Below, one piece after another: positions 8,731 through 17,907 of a DNA stretch of 64,000 bases. This stretch comes from Nostoc indistinguendum CM1-VF10 (GTDB lineage Bacteria; Cyanobacteriota; Cyanobacteriia; Cyanobacteriales; Nostocaceae), in contig JAHHHS010000007.1 in NCBI GenBank assembly GCA_019359215.1, positions 62,001-126,000 on the forward strand, read 5' to 3'. Within the stretch, counting starts at the first letter, position 1. Each line of letters begins with the position of its first letter. A program made the translations under genes and the position numbers. The notes beneath the pieces are model-generated. The model saw only the letters and a list, made by a program, of their open reading frames with translations. It had not been told where the DNA came from and ran no database searches.

Positions 8731-9786
8731 ATGAAATTCAGCGAAATCCTCCATCAATTTGGTGATGCCGTTACCAATCATAGCCTGACTAGCAACCCAG
8801 ACCATGACCCAGAAATTACAGGGGTAGCAGCCATTGATGAAGCTAGCATTGGTACTCTCAGTTACGTAGAAGGGGCAAAATTTGGGTCTTTTATCAGTAA
8901 GACTGATGCTAGTGCTTTAATTTTGCCCCAGGACGAAAAATTACAGGTGCTTGCACAAGAAAGCGGTATTGTCTGGATAGCGACCTCAGATCCGCGACTG
9001 CTGTTTGCCAGAGCGATCGCACTTTTTTACCAACCATATCGCCCCATCCCAGAAATCCATCCCACTGCTGTGATTCACTCTACGGCAAAAGTTGGTAATG
9101 ATGTTTACATTGGCCCCCATGCTGTGATTCAACAAGGGGTAGAAATTGGCGATGGCGCAATTATTCATCCCAATGTGGTGATTTATCCAGATGCCAAAAT
9201 AGGCGATCGCACCACCTTACACGCCAACTGTAGCATCCACGAACGCACCCGCATCGGTGCAGATTGCGTGATTCACAGTGGTGCTGTCATCGGTGCAGAA
9301 GGCTTTGGTTTTGTTCCTACCCGGACAGGTTGGTTAAAAATGGAACAATCCGGCTATACAGTTTTAGAAGATAGCGTAGAAGTTGGCTGTAACAGCGCCA
9401 TTGACCGCCCAGCCGTCGGGGAAACACGAGTAGGACGTAATACAGTAATTGATAACTTAGTGCAAATAGGTCACGGTTGCCAAATCGGTTCTGGCTGTGC
9501 GATCGCAGGCCAGGTTGGCATGGCAGGAGGTGTTAAACTAGGAAATCGCGTTATTTTAGCTGGACAAACAGGAATAGCCAATCAAGTGAAGATTGGAGAT
9601 GGGGTGATGACATCTGCTCAAACTGGAATTCACAGCGATGTTGCACCAGGAGAAGTTGTCTGCGGAACTCCAGCCATTCCTTATAAGCTATATCTCAAGG
9701 TATGCGCTGTTTATAGCCGCCTACCAGATATGTATCAATCACTAAAACAATTACAACGTAAATTCAAAGATAGCCCTGGCGACTAG
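8731..9786 (+). CDS. lpxD: UDP-3-O-acylglucosamine N-acyltransferase
   Basis: A 351-residue enzyme of lipid A synthesis that transfers a hydroxyacyl chain from acyl carrier protein to the 2-amino group of UDP-3-O-acylglucosamine. The N-terminal uridine-binding domain (about 1-100) is followed by a left-handed beta helix of hexapeptide repeats (about 105-305) and a C-terminal helical tail. The catalytic His248 lies in LVQIGHGCQIG, and the conserved AIDRP is just before it. The length is usual. It stands alone here rather than beside lpxA or fabZ, and its ACP partner gene lies about 1.5 kb downstream. Confidence 0.96.
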   Translation: MKFSEILHQFGDAVTNHSLTSNPDHDPEITGVAAIDEASIGTLSYVEGAKFGSFISKTDASALILPQDEKLQVLAQESGIVWIATSDPRLLFARAIALFYQPYRPIPEIHPTAVIHSTAKVGNDVYIGPHAVIQQGVEIGDGAIIHPNVVIYPDAKIGDRTTLHANCSIHERTRIGADCVIHSGAVIGAEGFGFVPTRTGWLKMEQSGYTVLEDSVEVGCNSAIDRPAVGETRVGRNTVIDNLVQIGHGCQIGSGCAIAGQVGMAGGVKLGNRVILAGQTGIANQVKIGDGVMTSAQTGIHSDVAPGEVVCGTPAIPYKLYLKVCAVYSRLPDMYQSLKQLQRKFKDSPGD

Positions 9787-9806
9787 AAGTCGCGGCTACA
9801 CAGACA

Positions 9807-9826
9807 AAACCCACGCAGGTGGGTTT
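9807..9826 (+). terminator. hairpin after lpxD
   Basis: AAACCCAC GCAG GTGGGTTT forms an 8 bp stem, followed within a few bases by TTTTTATT. It is probably the lpxD terminator. Confidence 0.6.
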
Positions 9827-9870
9827 AAAAGTTTTTATTAATTATTGTTTGTTGGGAATTAGACCGCGCT

Positions 9871-9898
9871 GTAGGGGCAATTCATGAATTGCCCCTAC
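9871..9898. repeat. perfect 28 bp palindrome
   Basis: GTAGGGGCAATTCA and its exact reverse complement abut with no loop, between convergent lpxD and the HdrB-like gene. It looks like a dispersed cyanobacterial palindromic repeat; it could also act as a terminator for the right-hand gene. Confidence 0.65.
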
Positions 9899-9913
9899 CT
9901 TGCACTTGATAAA

Positions 9914-10819
9914 CTAGAATCCTAACTTTTCCAGCACTGGCTTGGTGGAAACAACGTGGCGTTCTAAACCCAGTTCTTTTGGACTAACCCCAAGTGCCAA
10001 AGCAATCAACTGAGATAAATGCAACACTGGTAAACCTAGCTTCTGTTCAATAACTTTTTCTACCTCTGGCTGACGCGAATCTAAATTTAAGTGGCACAGT
10101 GGACAAGGTGTAACTATACAGTCAGCACCAGAAGTCAAAGCGTCTTGAATATGCATCCCCGCCATTTTGAAAGATTGGGTAGTGGCATAGCTAGCAAGGG
10201 GCCAACCACAACATTGTGTCCGACCTCGGTAATAAATTGGGGTTGCACCCACCGCCCGAAACATATTTTCCATCGCTTCCGGTTGGAAAGGGTCATCATA
10301 AGGCATAGATTTTTGGGCGCGGAGGAGATAACAACCATAAAAAGCCGCGCATTTTAATCCACTTAACTTCCGGGTGACACGTTTGGTAATTTCCTCTAAG
10401 CCGTAATCTGTTACCAAGGCGTAGAGAAGATGTTTAACATCGGTACTGCCGCGATAAGGCGAACAGCCTTCTTTATGCAGCAAACCGTTAACCTGTTCAA
10501 TGTAAGCAGGGTCAGTTGTTTGGCATTCTTTCAGGTGTTCGTTCACATGACCAATAACACCTTGACAAGTGCTGCAATGAGTAAGTAAGGGTAGATTTAA
10601 TTCTTCTGCTAAGGCAATATTTCTGGCGTTAACTGTATCTTCTAGCAGTTGAGAATCTTCTTTAAATGTGCCAGAACCACAGCAAGCAGCCTTTTTAAGT
10701 TCAATCAGTTCAATACCCAGTGCTTGGGTAAGCGCTTGAGTTGACTGGTAAAGTTCCCGACAAGCCCCTTGGGCAACACAGCCAGGGAAGTAAGCGTATT
10801 TCAAGGTGTGAGGTAGCAT
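9914..10819 (-). CDS. HdrB-like CCG-domain iron-sulfur protein
   Basis: A 301-residue protein related to subunit B of heterodisulfide reductase and to the CCG-domain subunit of some succinate dehydrogenases. Two cysteine-rich CCG domains are visible. The first has PGC near residue 14, AACCGSG near 46 and CSTCQG near 82. The second has FYGCYL near 160, QCCGWP near 203 and CPLCHLNLD near 240. These bind non-cubane 4Fe-4S clusters in the archaeal enzyme. Cyanobacteria lack the coenzyme M pathway, so the natural substrate is unknown; electron transfer or thiol-disulfide chemistry is the reasonable guess. It is a single gene, with no partner HdrA or HdrC here. Confidence 0.88.
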   Translation of the reverse strand: MLPHTLKYAYFPGCVAQGACRELYQSTQALTQALGIELIELKKAACCGSGTFKEDSQLLEDTVNARNIALAEELNLPLLTHCSTCQGVIGHVNEHLKECQTTDPAYIEQVNGLLHKEGCSPYRGSTDVKHLLYALVTDYGLEEITKRVTRKLSGLKCAAFYGCYLLRAQKSMPYDDPFQPEAMENMFRAVGATPIYYRGRTQCCGWPLASYATTQSFKMAGMHIQDALTSGADCIVTPCPLCHLNLDSRQPEVEKVIEQKLGLPVLHLSQLIALALGVSPKELGLERHVVSTKPVLEKLGF

Positions 10820-11236
10820 AGAGATATGTTTGGGTTAGAGCGATCGCTCTAAACAATAACTGTTTTATGATTCCTTGTTAGCACCGAAGTTCTGATGTTT
10901 GACGTTCAGCGACCCTTTAACCATCTAGGTTCAAAGCCGCAGCATCTACATATTCTTATTGCTAGCAAGGCTTTAAATACTGATCGAGACATTGTAAAAA
11001 AAATTAGCAATAATTAGGCAACTGAAGCATCTACACGTATCGGCGATGGCGTAAACCGCTCCACTGCCCAAGTGTTCCTAAAAAACTTAGGCAATTTTTT
11101 TAGAAGAAAGGTTTTCTAACAGAAAAACCCTTGGTAGTATACGGGCGATCACGCTTGACGATAAGATGTATATGCTCAAAACAATGTCTCCTCTAAAGAG
11201 TAGATCCTAGCAACTGGTTAAGGAATTTTAGTATTT
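10820..11236. other. shared upstream region of the HdrB-like gene and acpP
   Basis: 417 bp between divergent genes. It holds one HIP1 site near 10841 and an imperfect hairpin near 11105-11130 (AAGGTTTTCT / AGAAAAACCCTT) in the acpP upstream region. No gene was seen. Confidence 0.45.
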
Positions 11237-11491
11237 ATGAGCCAAACGGAACTTTTTGAAAAGGTCAAGAAAATCGTCAGTGAACAACTGAGTGTTGATG
11301 ATGCTGCCAAAATCACACCCCAGTCAAAGTTTATGGACGATCTAGGAGCAGATTCCTTGGATACCGTTGAACTGGTGATGGCTTTGGAAGAAGAATTTGA
11401 TATCGAAATTCCTGACGAAGCTGCCGAGCAGATTATCTCGGTTCAAGACGCAGTAGATTACATCAAAAACAAAGTTACCGCATCAGCTTAA
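11237..11491 (+). CDS. acpP: acyl carrier protein
   Basis: An 84-residue acidic four-helix carrier. Ser40 in GADSLDTVE is the attachment site for the 4'-phosphopantetheine arm that holds growing acyl chains. AcpP supplies FabF (the next gene) and lipid A enzymes such as LpxD, which is encoded about 1.5 kb upstream. The length and the acidic helix II are standard for type II fatty acid synthesis. The gene is followed by a heptanucleotide repeat, then fabF on the same strand 300 bp away. Confidence 0.97.
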   Translation: MSQTELFEKVKKIVSEQLSVDDAAKITPQSKFMDDLGADSLDTVELVMALEEEFDIEIPDEAAEQIISVQDAVDYIKNKVTASA

Positions 11492-11493
11492 CT

Positions 11494-11538
11494 GGGGATT
11501 GGGGATTGGGGATTGGGGATTGGGGATTGGGGATTGGG
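11494..11538. repeat. heptanucleotide tandem repeat (GGGGATT)n
   Basis: Six complete copies of GGGGATT and a partial seventh begin two bases after the acpP stop codon. Short tandemly repeated heptamers of this kind are typical of Nostocales genomes. Confidence 0.9.
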
Positions 11539-11791
11539 AAGATTTTTCTTTGTACCTAGTTACCCTTTGGGTGATGCTTCTAACGTCGCTAACGTCAGTC
11601 GCTCATGGGGCAGCCCTGCGGTCTTCTCTTTGAGACGATACGGGAAGGGGTTTCCCCAAGTGCAAAAACTGGTGTGTCTCTTAAAGTGATATTGTGGCTT
11701 GGAAATCCCCAAAGCCATGCTGGCTCACCATTACCTACTCGCTAACCCCGAATTTTTTGCCTGCTGCTTTTTCGCCATTTTTAACTGAATC

Positions 11792-13042
11792 ATGACAGAT
11801 CATACACGTAAACGCGTTGTTGTAACTGGTGTTGGCGCGATTACACCTATAGGTAATACAGCAACAGAATATTGGAATGGATTATTAAGTGGACGCAATG
11901 GCATCGACTACATCACATTTTTTGATGCGTCTCGCCATGATTGCCGCATTGCTGGAGAGGTGAAAAACTTCGATCCACATGAGTACTTGGAGCGCAAAGA
12001 GGCCAAGCGCATGGATCGATTTGCCCAATTTGGGGTTGCGGCAGCAAAACAGGCTCTATCTAACGCGCAGTTAGTGATCAATGACCTGAATGCAGACCAG
12101 GTAGGTGTCATGATCGGTTCTGGCGTTGGTGGCATTAAGGTACTAGAAGACCAACAAACTATCTACCTCAACCGTGGCCCCGATCGCTGTAGTCCATTCA
12201 TGATCCCGATGATGATCGCCAATATGGCCGCAGGATTAACGGCAATTCACACGGGTGCTAGAGGCCCAAATTCCTGCCCTGTAACTGCCTGCGCTGCTGG
12301 CTCCAACGCTGTAGGCGATGCTTTTCGCTTAGTTCAAGGGGGATATGCCCAAGCGATGATTTGCGGGGGAACAGAGTCAGCTGTGACACCATTATCAATG
12401 GCTGGGTTTGCCGCCTGCAAAGCCCTCTCTTTTCGTAATGATGATCCGGCTCATGCTTGCCGTCCCTTTGACCGCGATCGCGATGGATTTGTCTTGGGTG
12501 AAGGTTCAGGAATTTTAATTCTAGAAGAACTGCAACACGCCCTCAGTCGCGGCGCTCACATTTATGCCGAAATGATCGGCTATGGTATGACCTGTGATGC
12601 TTACCATATCACTTCCCCCGTCCCTGGTGGACTCGGAGCCGCTAGAGCGATAGAACTGGCACTCAAAGACGCCGGGATAACTCCTGAACAGATTAGCTAT
12701 ATTAATGCCCACGGCACTAGTACCCCAGCTAATGATTCAACTGAAACCTCAGCAATCAAAAAAGCTTTGGGAGAACACGCCTATAAGGTGGCAATTAGCT
12801 CCACCAAATCGATGACAGGTCATTTATTGGGCGGTTCTGGAGGTATTGAAGCAGTCGCAACAGTATTAGTGATCGCTAATGACCAAATTCCACCGACAAT
12901 CAACCTGGAAAATCCCGATCCAGAGTGTGACTTAGATTACGTGCCTAACTACAGCCGCGCCCAAAAAGTTGAGGTGGCAATATCCAATTCTTTCGGGTTT
13001 GGCGGTCATAATGTCACACTGGCCTTTAAGAAATACGTTTAA
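11792..13042 (+). CDS. fabF: beta-ketoacyl-ACP synthase II
   Basis: A 416-residue condensing enzyme that extends acyl-ACP with malonyl-ACP in fatty acid synthesis. The thiolase-fold triad is present: Cys167 in VTACAAGS, His307 in NAHGTSTPAND and His344 in KSMTGHLLGGSGG. Length and motifs fit FabF rather than FabB or FabH. It follows acpP and precedes transketolase, an order common in cyanobacteria. The 300 bp acpP-fabF spacer contains repeats and leaves room for a separate promoter. Confidence 0.97.
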   Translation: MTDHTRKRVVVTGVGAITPIGNTATEYWNGLLSGRNGIDYITFFDASRHDCRIAGEVKNFDPHEYLERKEAKRMDRFAQFGVAAAKQALSNAQLVINDLNADQVGVMIGSGVGGIKVLEDQQTIYLNRGPDRCSPFMIPMMIANMAAGLTAIHTGARGPNSCPVTACAAGSNAVGDAFRLVQGGYAQAMICGGTESAVTPLSMAGFAACKALSFRNDDPAHACRPFDRDRDGFVLGEGSGILILEELQHALSRGAHIYAEMIGYGMTCDAYHITSPVPGGLGAARAIELALKDAGITPEQISYINAHGTSTPANDSTETSAIKKALGEHAYKVAISSTKSMTGHLLGGSGGIEAVATVLVIANDQIPPTINLENPDPECDLDYVPNYSRAQKVEVAISNSFGFGGHNVTLAFKKYV

Positions 13043-13131
13043 AACAAGTCAAAAGGCAGAAGGTAGGAGGCAGAAGACAGGAGCCAGAATTCAGAATTCA
13101 GTAGTTTAATCCAACTCTGCTCGTTTGCTCA

Positions 13132-13168
13132 ATGCCCCATGCCCAATGCCCAATGCCCAATGCCCAAA
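13132..13168. repeat. heptanucleotide tandem repeat (ATGCCCA)n
   Basis: About five consecutive units of ATGCCCA or a one-base variant, between fabF and tkt. Confidence 0.85.
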
Positions 13169-13252
13169 GTATCAGAAATATCATTCCGATATAAAGTAAG
13201 CGTTCAGCATGACCCAATTATCAGCTTGATTTATCACCAGAAACTCAGAAGA

Positions 13253-13278
13253 TCCCGCTTGTCCATCGACAAGCGGGA
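13253..13278 (+). promoter_or_regulatory. hairpin upstream of transketolase
   Basis: CCCGCTTGTC CATC GACAAGCGGG is a perfect 10 bp stem with a four-base loop (11 bp counting the flanking T-A), about 90 bases before the tkt start. No T-run follows, so it may be a leader structure or a dispersed palindrome rather than a terminator of fabF. Confidence 0.45.
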
Positions 13279-13368
13279 ATGGGATGATGAGGATACGTGG
13301 GGAATTTAAAATAACCCCAGGAAGAGAAACTACGAAGAGTGCTAACCCGTCGTTAAAAACAAGAGATT

Positions 13369-15396
13369 ATGACTGTTGCAACCCAATCCCTCAAAGAATT
13401 GTCCCTCGAAGAACTTTGTATTAACTCGATCCGGTTTTTGGCTGTTGATGCCGTAGAAAAAGCAAAATCGGGACACCCAGGACTGCCAATGGGTGCGGCT
13501 CCTATGGCTTTTGTCCTCTGGGATCGCTTCATGAAGTTTAATCCCAAGAATCCTAAATGGTTTAATCGCGATCGCTTTGTCTTGTCTGCCGGTCATGGCT
13601 CGATGTTGCAGTATGCCCTACTGTACCTAGCAGGCTACGATAGCGTCTCCATTGAAGATATCAAGCAATTCCGTCAATGGGAATCCAAAACACCTGGACA
13701 CCCCGAAAACTTCATGACTCCAGGCGTGGAAGTCACAACTGGCCCCTTGGGTCAAGGAATTGCTAATGGAGTTGGTTTAGCGATCGCCGAAGCCCACCTT
13801 GCCGCTAAATATAACAAACCCGACACCAAGATTGTTGACCATTACACCTACGTAATTTTAGGTGACGGTTGCAACATGGAAGGGATTTCTGGTGAAGCTT
13901 GTTCTTTTGCAGGACACTTGGGATTAGGTAAACTCATCGCTTTGTACGACGACAACCACATTTCCATCGACGGTTCCACAGATGTGGCATTCACCGAAGA
14001 TGTTTCCAAGCGCTTTGAAGCTTACGGTTGGCACGTTCTGCACGTTGAGAACGGGAATACTGATTTAGAAGCGATCGCCAAAGCAATTGAAGAAGCTAAA
14101 TCTGTCACCGATAAACCTTCAATGATTAAGGTGACAACCACCATTGGTTATGGTTCTCCCAATAAACAAAACACTGCTGGCGTTCACGGCGCTGCTTTGG
14201 GTGCAGACGAAATTGCCTTGACTCGCAAAGAATTGAAATGGGAATATGAACCTTTCGTAATTCCAGAAGAAGCCCTCAACCACACACGTAAAGCAGTTGA
14301 GCGCGGCGCAGGTTATGAAGAGGAATGGAACAAAACATTTGCCGACTACAAAGCTAAGTATGCCCAAGAAGCGGCTGAATTTGAACGCTACCTAAACGGC
14401 AAACTCCCCGACGGTTGGGATAAGGTACTACCTACCTACACCCCAGAAGACAAAGGAATACCCACCCGCAAACACTCAGAAACCTGCCTCAACAAACTAG
14501 CGGCAGTTTTACCTGAATTGATTGGTGGTTCGGCTGACTTAACCCACTCCAACTTGACCGAAATCAAGGGCAAGGGCGACTTCCAAAAGGGAGAATACCA
14601 AAACCCCAACATCCACTTTGGTGTGCGGGAACATGCTATGGGCGCAATCTGTAATGGTATAGCGCTGCACAGTTCAGGATTAATCCCTTACGGTGCTACC
14701 TTCTTGATCTTCACAGATTATATGCGTGCTGCCATCCGCTTATCTGCCCTTTCTCAAGCTGGCGCGATTTGGGTGATGACTCACGATTCCATTGGACAAG
14801 GTGAAGATGGTCCCACACACCAACCCATTGAAACTCTTGCTTCCTTGAGAGCCATTCCTAATTTATTAGTGTTTCGTCCCGCAGACGGTAACGAAACCTC
14901 TGGCGCTTATAAAATAGCGCTCGAGAAAGCGAAGCAAAACGCTCCATCTCTGTTGGCGTTTACCCGTCAAAACGTTCCTAACTTGGCAGGTACATCAATT
15001 GAGGGCGTGGCGAAGGGTGGATACACCGTAGTGGATAGCGAAGGTACACCTGATATCATCTTGATTGGTACTGGTTCAGAATTGAGCCTCGCCGTTGGCG
15101 CAGCCGAAAAACTCACAGCCGAAGGTAAGAAAGTTCGTGTCGTCTCGCTACCTTCATGGGAACTGTTTGAAGCACAGGATGCGGCTTACAAAGAGTCTAT
15201 TCTGCCAAAAGGTGTCACCAAGCGTTTATCTGTAGAAGCTGGCGCTAGTTTCGGTTGGCACAAGTATGTAGGTACTGAAGGTGATTGCGTTAGTATCGAT
15301 CGCTTTGGTGCTTCCGCTCCAGGCGGTGTTTGTTTAGAGAAGTTTGGTTTTAGCGTTGATAATGTATTAGCTAAGGCTAAACAATTGTTGGGTTAA
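13369..15396 (+). CDS. tkt: transketolase
   Basis: A 675-residue thiamine diphosphate enzyme of the Calvin cycle and pentose phosphate pathway, moving two-carbon units between sugar phosphates. N-terminal features include [10 protein letters not shown] and the cofactor-binding motif [12 protein letters not shown] around residues 166-177, followed by NHIS. The pyrimidine domain carries [13 protein letters not shown] near 425, and [14 protein letters not shown] near 480 contributes to substrate binding. Full length. The ATG is followed directly by a typical cyanobacterial start (MTVATQSL). A strong terminator follows at 15426-15453. Confidence 0.97.
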   Translation: MTVATQSLKELSLEELCINSIRFLAVDAVEKAKSGHPGLPMGAAPMAFVLWDRFMKFNPKNPKWFNRDRFVLSAGHGSMLQYALLYLAGYDSVSIEDIKQFRQWESKTPGHPENFMTPGVEVTTGPLGQGIANGVGLAIAEAHLAAKYNKPDTKIVDHYTYVILGDGCNMEGISGEACSFAGHLGLGKLIALYDDNHISIDGSTDVAFTEDVSKRFEAYGWHVLHVENGNTDLEAIAKAIEEAKSVTDKPSMIKVTTTIGYGSPNKQNTAGVHGAALGADEIALTRKELKWEYEPFVIPEEALNHTRKAVERGAGYEEEWNKTFADYKAKYAQEAAEFERYLNGKLPDGWDKVLPTYTPEDKGIPTRKHSETCLNKLAAVLPELIGGSADLTHSNLTEIKGKGDFQKGEYQNPNIHFGVREHAMGAICNGIALHSSGLIPYGATFLIFTDYMRAAIRLSALSQAGAIWVMTHDSIGQGEDGPTHQPIETLASLRAIPNLLVFRPADGNETSGAYKIALEKAKQNAPSLLAFTRQNVPNLAGTSIEGVAKGGYTVVDSEGTPDIILIGTGSELSLAVGAAEKLTAEGKKVRVVSLPSWELFEAQDAAYKESILPKGVTKRLSVEAGASFGWHKYVGTEGDCVSIDRFGASAPGGVCLEKFGFSVDNVLAKAKQLLG

Positions 15397-15425
15397 TAGC
15401 AACAGAATATTCTCAAAATTTTGTG

Positions 15426-15453
15426 AGGTGGGCTGAAAAGCCCGCCTTTTTTT
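15426..15453 (+). terminator. intrinsic terminator of tkt
   Basis: AGGTGGGCT GAAA AGCCCGCCT followed by a run of T: a classic GNRA-looped stem. Confidence 0.9.
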
Positions 15454-15540
15454 ATGCAGAGGAGGGCTGAGGTAAACGCAGAGGTTCGCTGAGTAAGATT
15501 GTTTATAATTGAGGTAATTATTTGATAAATGGAAAGAATT

Positions 15541-15834
15541 ATGCCAGAAGTTGCTAATTATAATCAAGAAGTGAGTAATTGCATATCACCAATCGTTGAA
15601 AAGCTAATTAAAGGTAATAGCTTATATCAAGTTAAGTTAAACCAACAGGAAATGATAGAAATGTTAGTAGAACTCTTTGGACAGTTATCACCAGAGGAAA
15701 TGAGAGCTATAACCGAGCATGAACTGACACGCAGAATTGATAAGATTCTTGTCTTAGAAGCGGTTTCTGGTACGTTAAATGATTTGACCCCAGAGCAAAT
15801 CAAAATGTACGATGATGCAGTAAAACGAAAATAG
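15541..15834 (+). CDS. probable antitoxin of a VapC-type module
   Basis: A 97-residue acidic, helix-rich protein that ends 5 bp before a PIN-domain toxin gene. I do not recognise a DNA-binding domain by name (no AbrB or ribbon-helix-helix signature is obvious), so its antitoxin role is inferred from position, size and order. The middle (QEMIEMLVELFGQLSPEEMRA) is predicted helical and the C terminus ends in basic residues. An ATG at 15529 lies in frame, but the GGAAAG that would act as ribosome site falls just before the second ATG, so that start is preferred. Confidence 0.7.
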   Translation: MPEVANYNQEVSNCISPIVEKLIKGNSLYQVKLNQQEMIEMLVELFGQLSPEEMRAITEHELTRRIDKILVLEAVSGTLNDLTPEQIKMYDDAVKRK

Positions 15835-15839
15835 ACAAA

Positions 15840-16250
15840 GTGGCTTATTTATTAGATACAAATATTGTTAGTTACATTTTGAGCAGAAATGCAACTGTTA
15901 GTAGGAAACTCCGGGATGCTAATCGTTCAGGACAAGAAGTTTTTACCAGCTGTATAACTTATTATGAAGTTAAAAGAGGACTTTTGTATGTAAATGCTAC
16001 GAGGCAAATAGCAGAATTTAATCAGTTTTACAGAAAATATGAAGTTTTATTCTTGGATGATATAGAAATTATTGAGAGAGCATGTGAAATCCATGTGGAT
16101 TTACAACGTAGGGGTTTGAAGATACAAGAACAAGATATATTGATAGCGGCTACAGCGATCGCACGCGGTTTAATTCTGGTTTCCAATGACTCTGACTTGC
16201 TGCGAGTTGAAGGAATAAGCTTAGACAATTGGACAAGAACAGAACCTTGA
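15840..16250 (+). CDS. VapC-type PIN-domain toxin ribonuclease
   Basis: A 136-residue PIN-domain protein. The acidic metal-binding residues are in place: Asp6 in LLDTNIV, Glu43 in YYEVKRG, Asp99 in EQDILIAATA and Asp117/Asp119 in SNDSDLL. Members of this family cleave tRNA or rRNA and are held inactive by a cognate antitoxin, here probably the gene ending 5 bp upstream. It starts with GTG. An intact active site suggests that the module works. Confidence 0.9.
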   Translation: MAYLLDTNIVSYILSRNATVSRKLRDANRSGQEVFTSCITYYEVKRGLLYVNATRQIAEFNQFYRKYEVLFLDDIEIIERACEIHVDLQRRGLKIQEQDILIAATAIARGLILVSNDSDLLRVEGISLDNWTRTEP

Positions 16251-16689
16251 GTTAGCAGTTATGAGGAGAAAGCGATCGCAACGCTTGGCTGCTAAACTAA
16301 GAAAATTAAATATTAACCCCATTAGTTAGTTTACTTATTTTGTCAACTATCTTTAGATAGATAGAGTAAACACTACACGATTAATCATCAGAAATCGCTT
16401 GCTAGCACTGAAAAAATAAAACTTTTATACCTGAAAATCTACACTGCATCTTTAGTTTAATTTGTCAATGTGTAATCTCTAGTATCGCCTAATAAATCAC
16501 CAAGGCCTTCTCAAGGCTTAATGTATATTCATGCTTTCAGTGGATGCAGTAATGGCTTTATAACTGCCATCATATATATGTCCTCAAACAATAGATAGTT
16601 GCTGTTGTCCGATTGAAAAAGTATGATTTTTTCTGACTCCACTAACTTCGGCTTTATCCAATTGTTTGATGTTTTGAGAAGGTAACACA
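16251..16689. other. spacer upstream of the exported glycine-zipper gene
   Basis: 439 bp, A+T-rich apart from a HIP1 site shortly after the vapC stop. No gene or RNA was recognised. It should contain the promoter of the following gene. Confidence 0.4.
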
Positions 16690-17094
16690 ATGAATAATAT
16701 CCTAAAACGCACACTTCTACCCAGCCTCATGGCTGCAAGTTTAGCTGGTGTCACATTAGTTCCCGCTAAACCGGCTGCTGCTGATGACCAAGTATTAAGA
16801 GATGCAGGTATTGGGGCTGTTACCAATGTAGTAACCGGAGCAGTTAGGGGAAGAGGCAGTGTATTAGACAATGCTGTTAAAGGTGGTGTTACTGGTGCGG
16901 CTGTCAATGGTGCAAATGGTCTGAGAAACACTGGCAATCGCCGTAACCGGAGCGTTGTTCAAGATGTCGGAGTTGGTGCAGGGGCTAGCGCAGTGACTGG
17001 CGTAATTACTGGCGATCGCAAAGATACCCTTGGGAATGCTGTTGATGGTGCAGCTGTTGGTGCAGCAATCCATCTGCTCACCAATGGCAAATAA
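16690..17094 (+). CDS. exported glycine-zipper-like protein
   Basis: A 134-residue protein with a clear Sec signal: basic MNNILKRT, hydrophobic LLPSLMAASLAGVTLV, and a likely cleavage after Ala-rich AKPAAA near residue 31. The mature part has two similar halves, each with a glycine/alanine-rich stretch (GIGAVTNVVTGAVRGRG and GVGAGASAVTGVITGDR) followed by D-x-x-x-N-A-V-x-G-x-x-x-G-A-A. GxxxG spacing of this sort is seen in glycine-zipper proteins that insert into membranes or oligomerise. The ribosome site GAGAAGG is well placed. Function unknown; a periplasmic or outer-membrane location is likely. Confidence 0.85.
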   Translation: MNNILKRTLLPSLMAASLAGVTLVPAKPAAADDQVLRDAGIGAVTNVVTGAVRGRGSVLDNAVKGGVTGAAVNGANGLRNTGNRRNRSVVQDVGVGAGASAVTGVITGDRKDTLGNAVDGAAVGAAIHLLTNGK

Positions 17095-17202
17095 TTTATA
17101 AACTCATCGGTTAAAATATTCCCAACCGGTAATGGGTTTCACTTGTAAACACTACGAACTTATCCTTCCCCTAATCCCTCTGCTTTGTGGATAAGGAAAC
17201 AC

Positions 17203-17233
17203 AACCCCCTTTACCTCGTAGGTAAAGGGGGTT
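17203..17233. terminator. strong hairpin after the glycine-zipper gene
   Basis: A 14 bp perfect stem, AACCCCCTTTACCT with its complement, and a three-base loop, between convergent genes. No T-run on either side, so it may also be a dispersed palindrome. Confidence 0.6.
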
Positions 17234-17303
17234 GCTGGGTTAGATTTATATTGGGATGTATGCCATCATTAGGTTCAGATGACTTTAGACTTAATAGTAA
17301 ACT

Positions 17304-17495
17304 CTAGCCCTTCAACGCTTTTCTAAAGTTTCGACGATAGGATTGATTTGTAATAAACAAAGCAGGCCATAGCAAAGATAAACCAATGCGATTGGTCAAA
17401 GTTGGATTAAAATTAGTTCGCGCAAACCCATTCCAAAACTTCCAAACGCCGCCTCCGTAAACTACTATCAAGGCAAAAATAATAAAGTTACCCAT
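17304..17495 (-). CDS. small membrane protein (63 aa)
   Basis: A 63-residue protein with one hydrophobic N-terminal segment (NFIIFALIVVYGGGVWKFW, about 2-22), a polar middle, a second weakly hydrophobic stretch (IGLSLLWPALFI) and a basic tail (YRRNFRKALKG). The ATG at 17495 has GGAG nine bases upstream, which decides against the TTG three codons earlier. I know no function, but the good start signal and composition suggest a real cyanobacterial small protein. Confidence 0.7.
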   Translation of the reverse strand: MGNFIIFALIVVYGGGVWKFWNGFARTNFNPTLTNRIGLSLLWPALFITNQSYRRNFRKALKG

Positions 17496-17504
17496 TCCTA
17501 TCAA

Positions 17505-17907
17505 CTCCGTTAGTAACTGACAGAATTTAAGTTAAGTTTTACCACACGAGGTAAGCACTTCATAACCAACACCGAGAAGGTATGACTAAGCTCCTCAGTC
17601 TTGAACATCTGAGTTCGTTAAACATACATTCTCTTATTCCAGTGTAGATTAGCCTCACGCATAGCAGCTAGTTCTCACTGGCGGTATATTGACTCAAAAG
17701 GCGTAAAAGCGTTATTTTTGCGGTATTTTGGCAATATATGTTGCTTGTAAAATAATTGCTGTAGTTTTAATGAGATGTCTTTTGCTATTGATTGCCACTC
17801 GATAACCCAAAGATTCATAGCGATATATATCAAGTGTAAATGTTGATTGCTTCAGTACAAAAAAGCCTATCCCATATTAAACTGCAAAATTATGTAGCGC
17901 ATTATCC
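17505..17907. other. spacer without recognised features
   Basis: About 400 bp between genes on the same strand. I see no gene, RNA or repeat. Confidence 0.4.

Larger units (their letters stand above)
13043..13368. other. spacer between fabF and tkt with repeats
   Basis: It holds a heptamer tandem repeat (13132-13168) and a strong hairpin (13253-13278). No gene was seen. Confidence 0.6.

Noticed and set aside
10091..10357. An open frame opposite the HdrB-like gene
   Set aside because: It is a shadow of a gene with clear cysteine motifs on the other strand.
11494..11538. Regular repeats considered as a CRISPR array
   Set aside because: The units are contiguous heptamers with no spacers; they are simple tandem repeats. 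The same holds for 13132-13168, 47782-47857 and 57058-57098.
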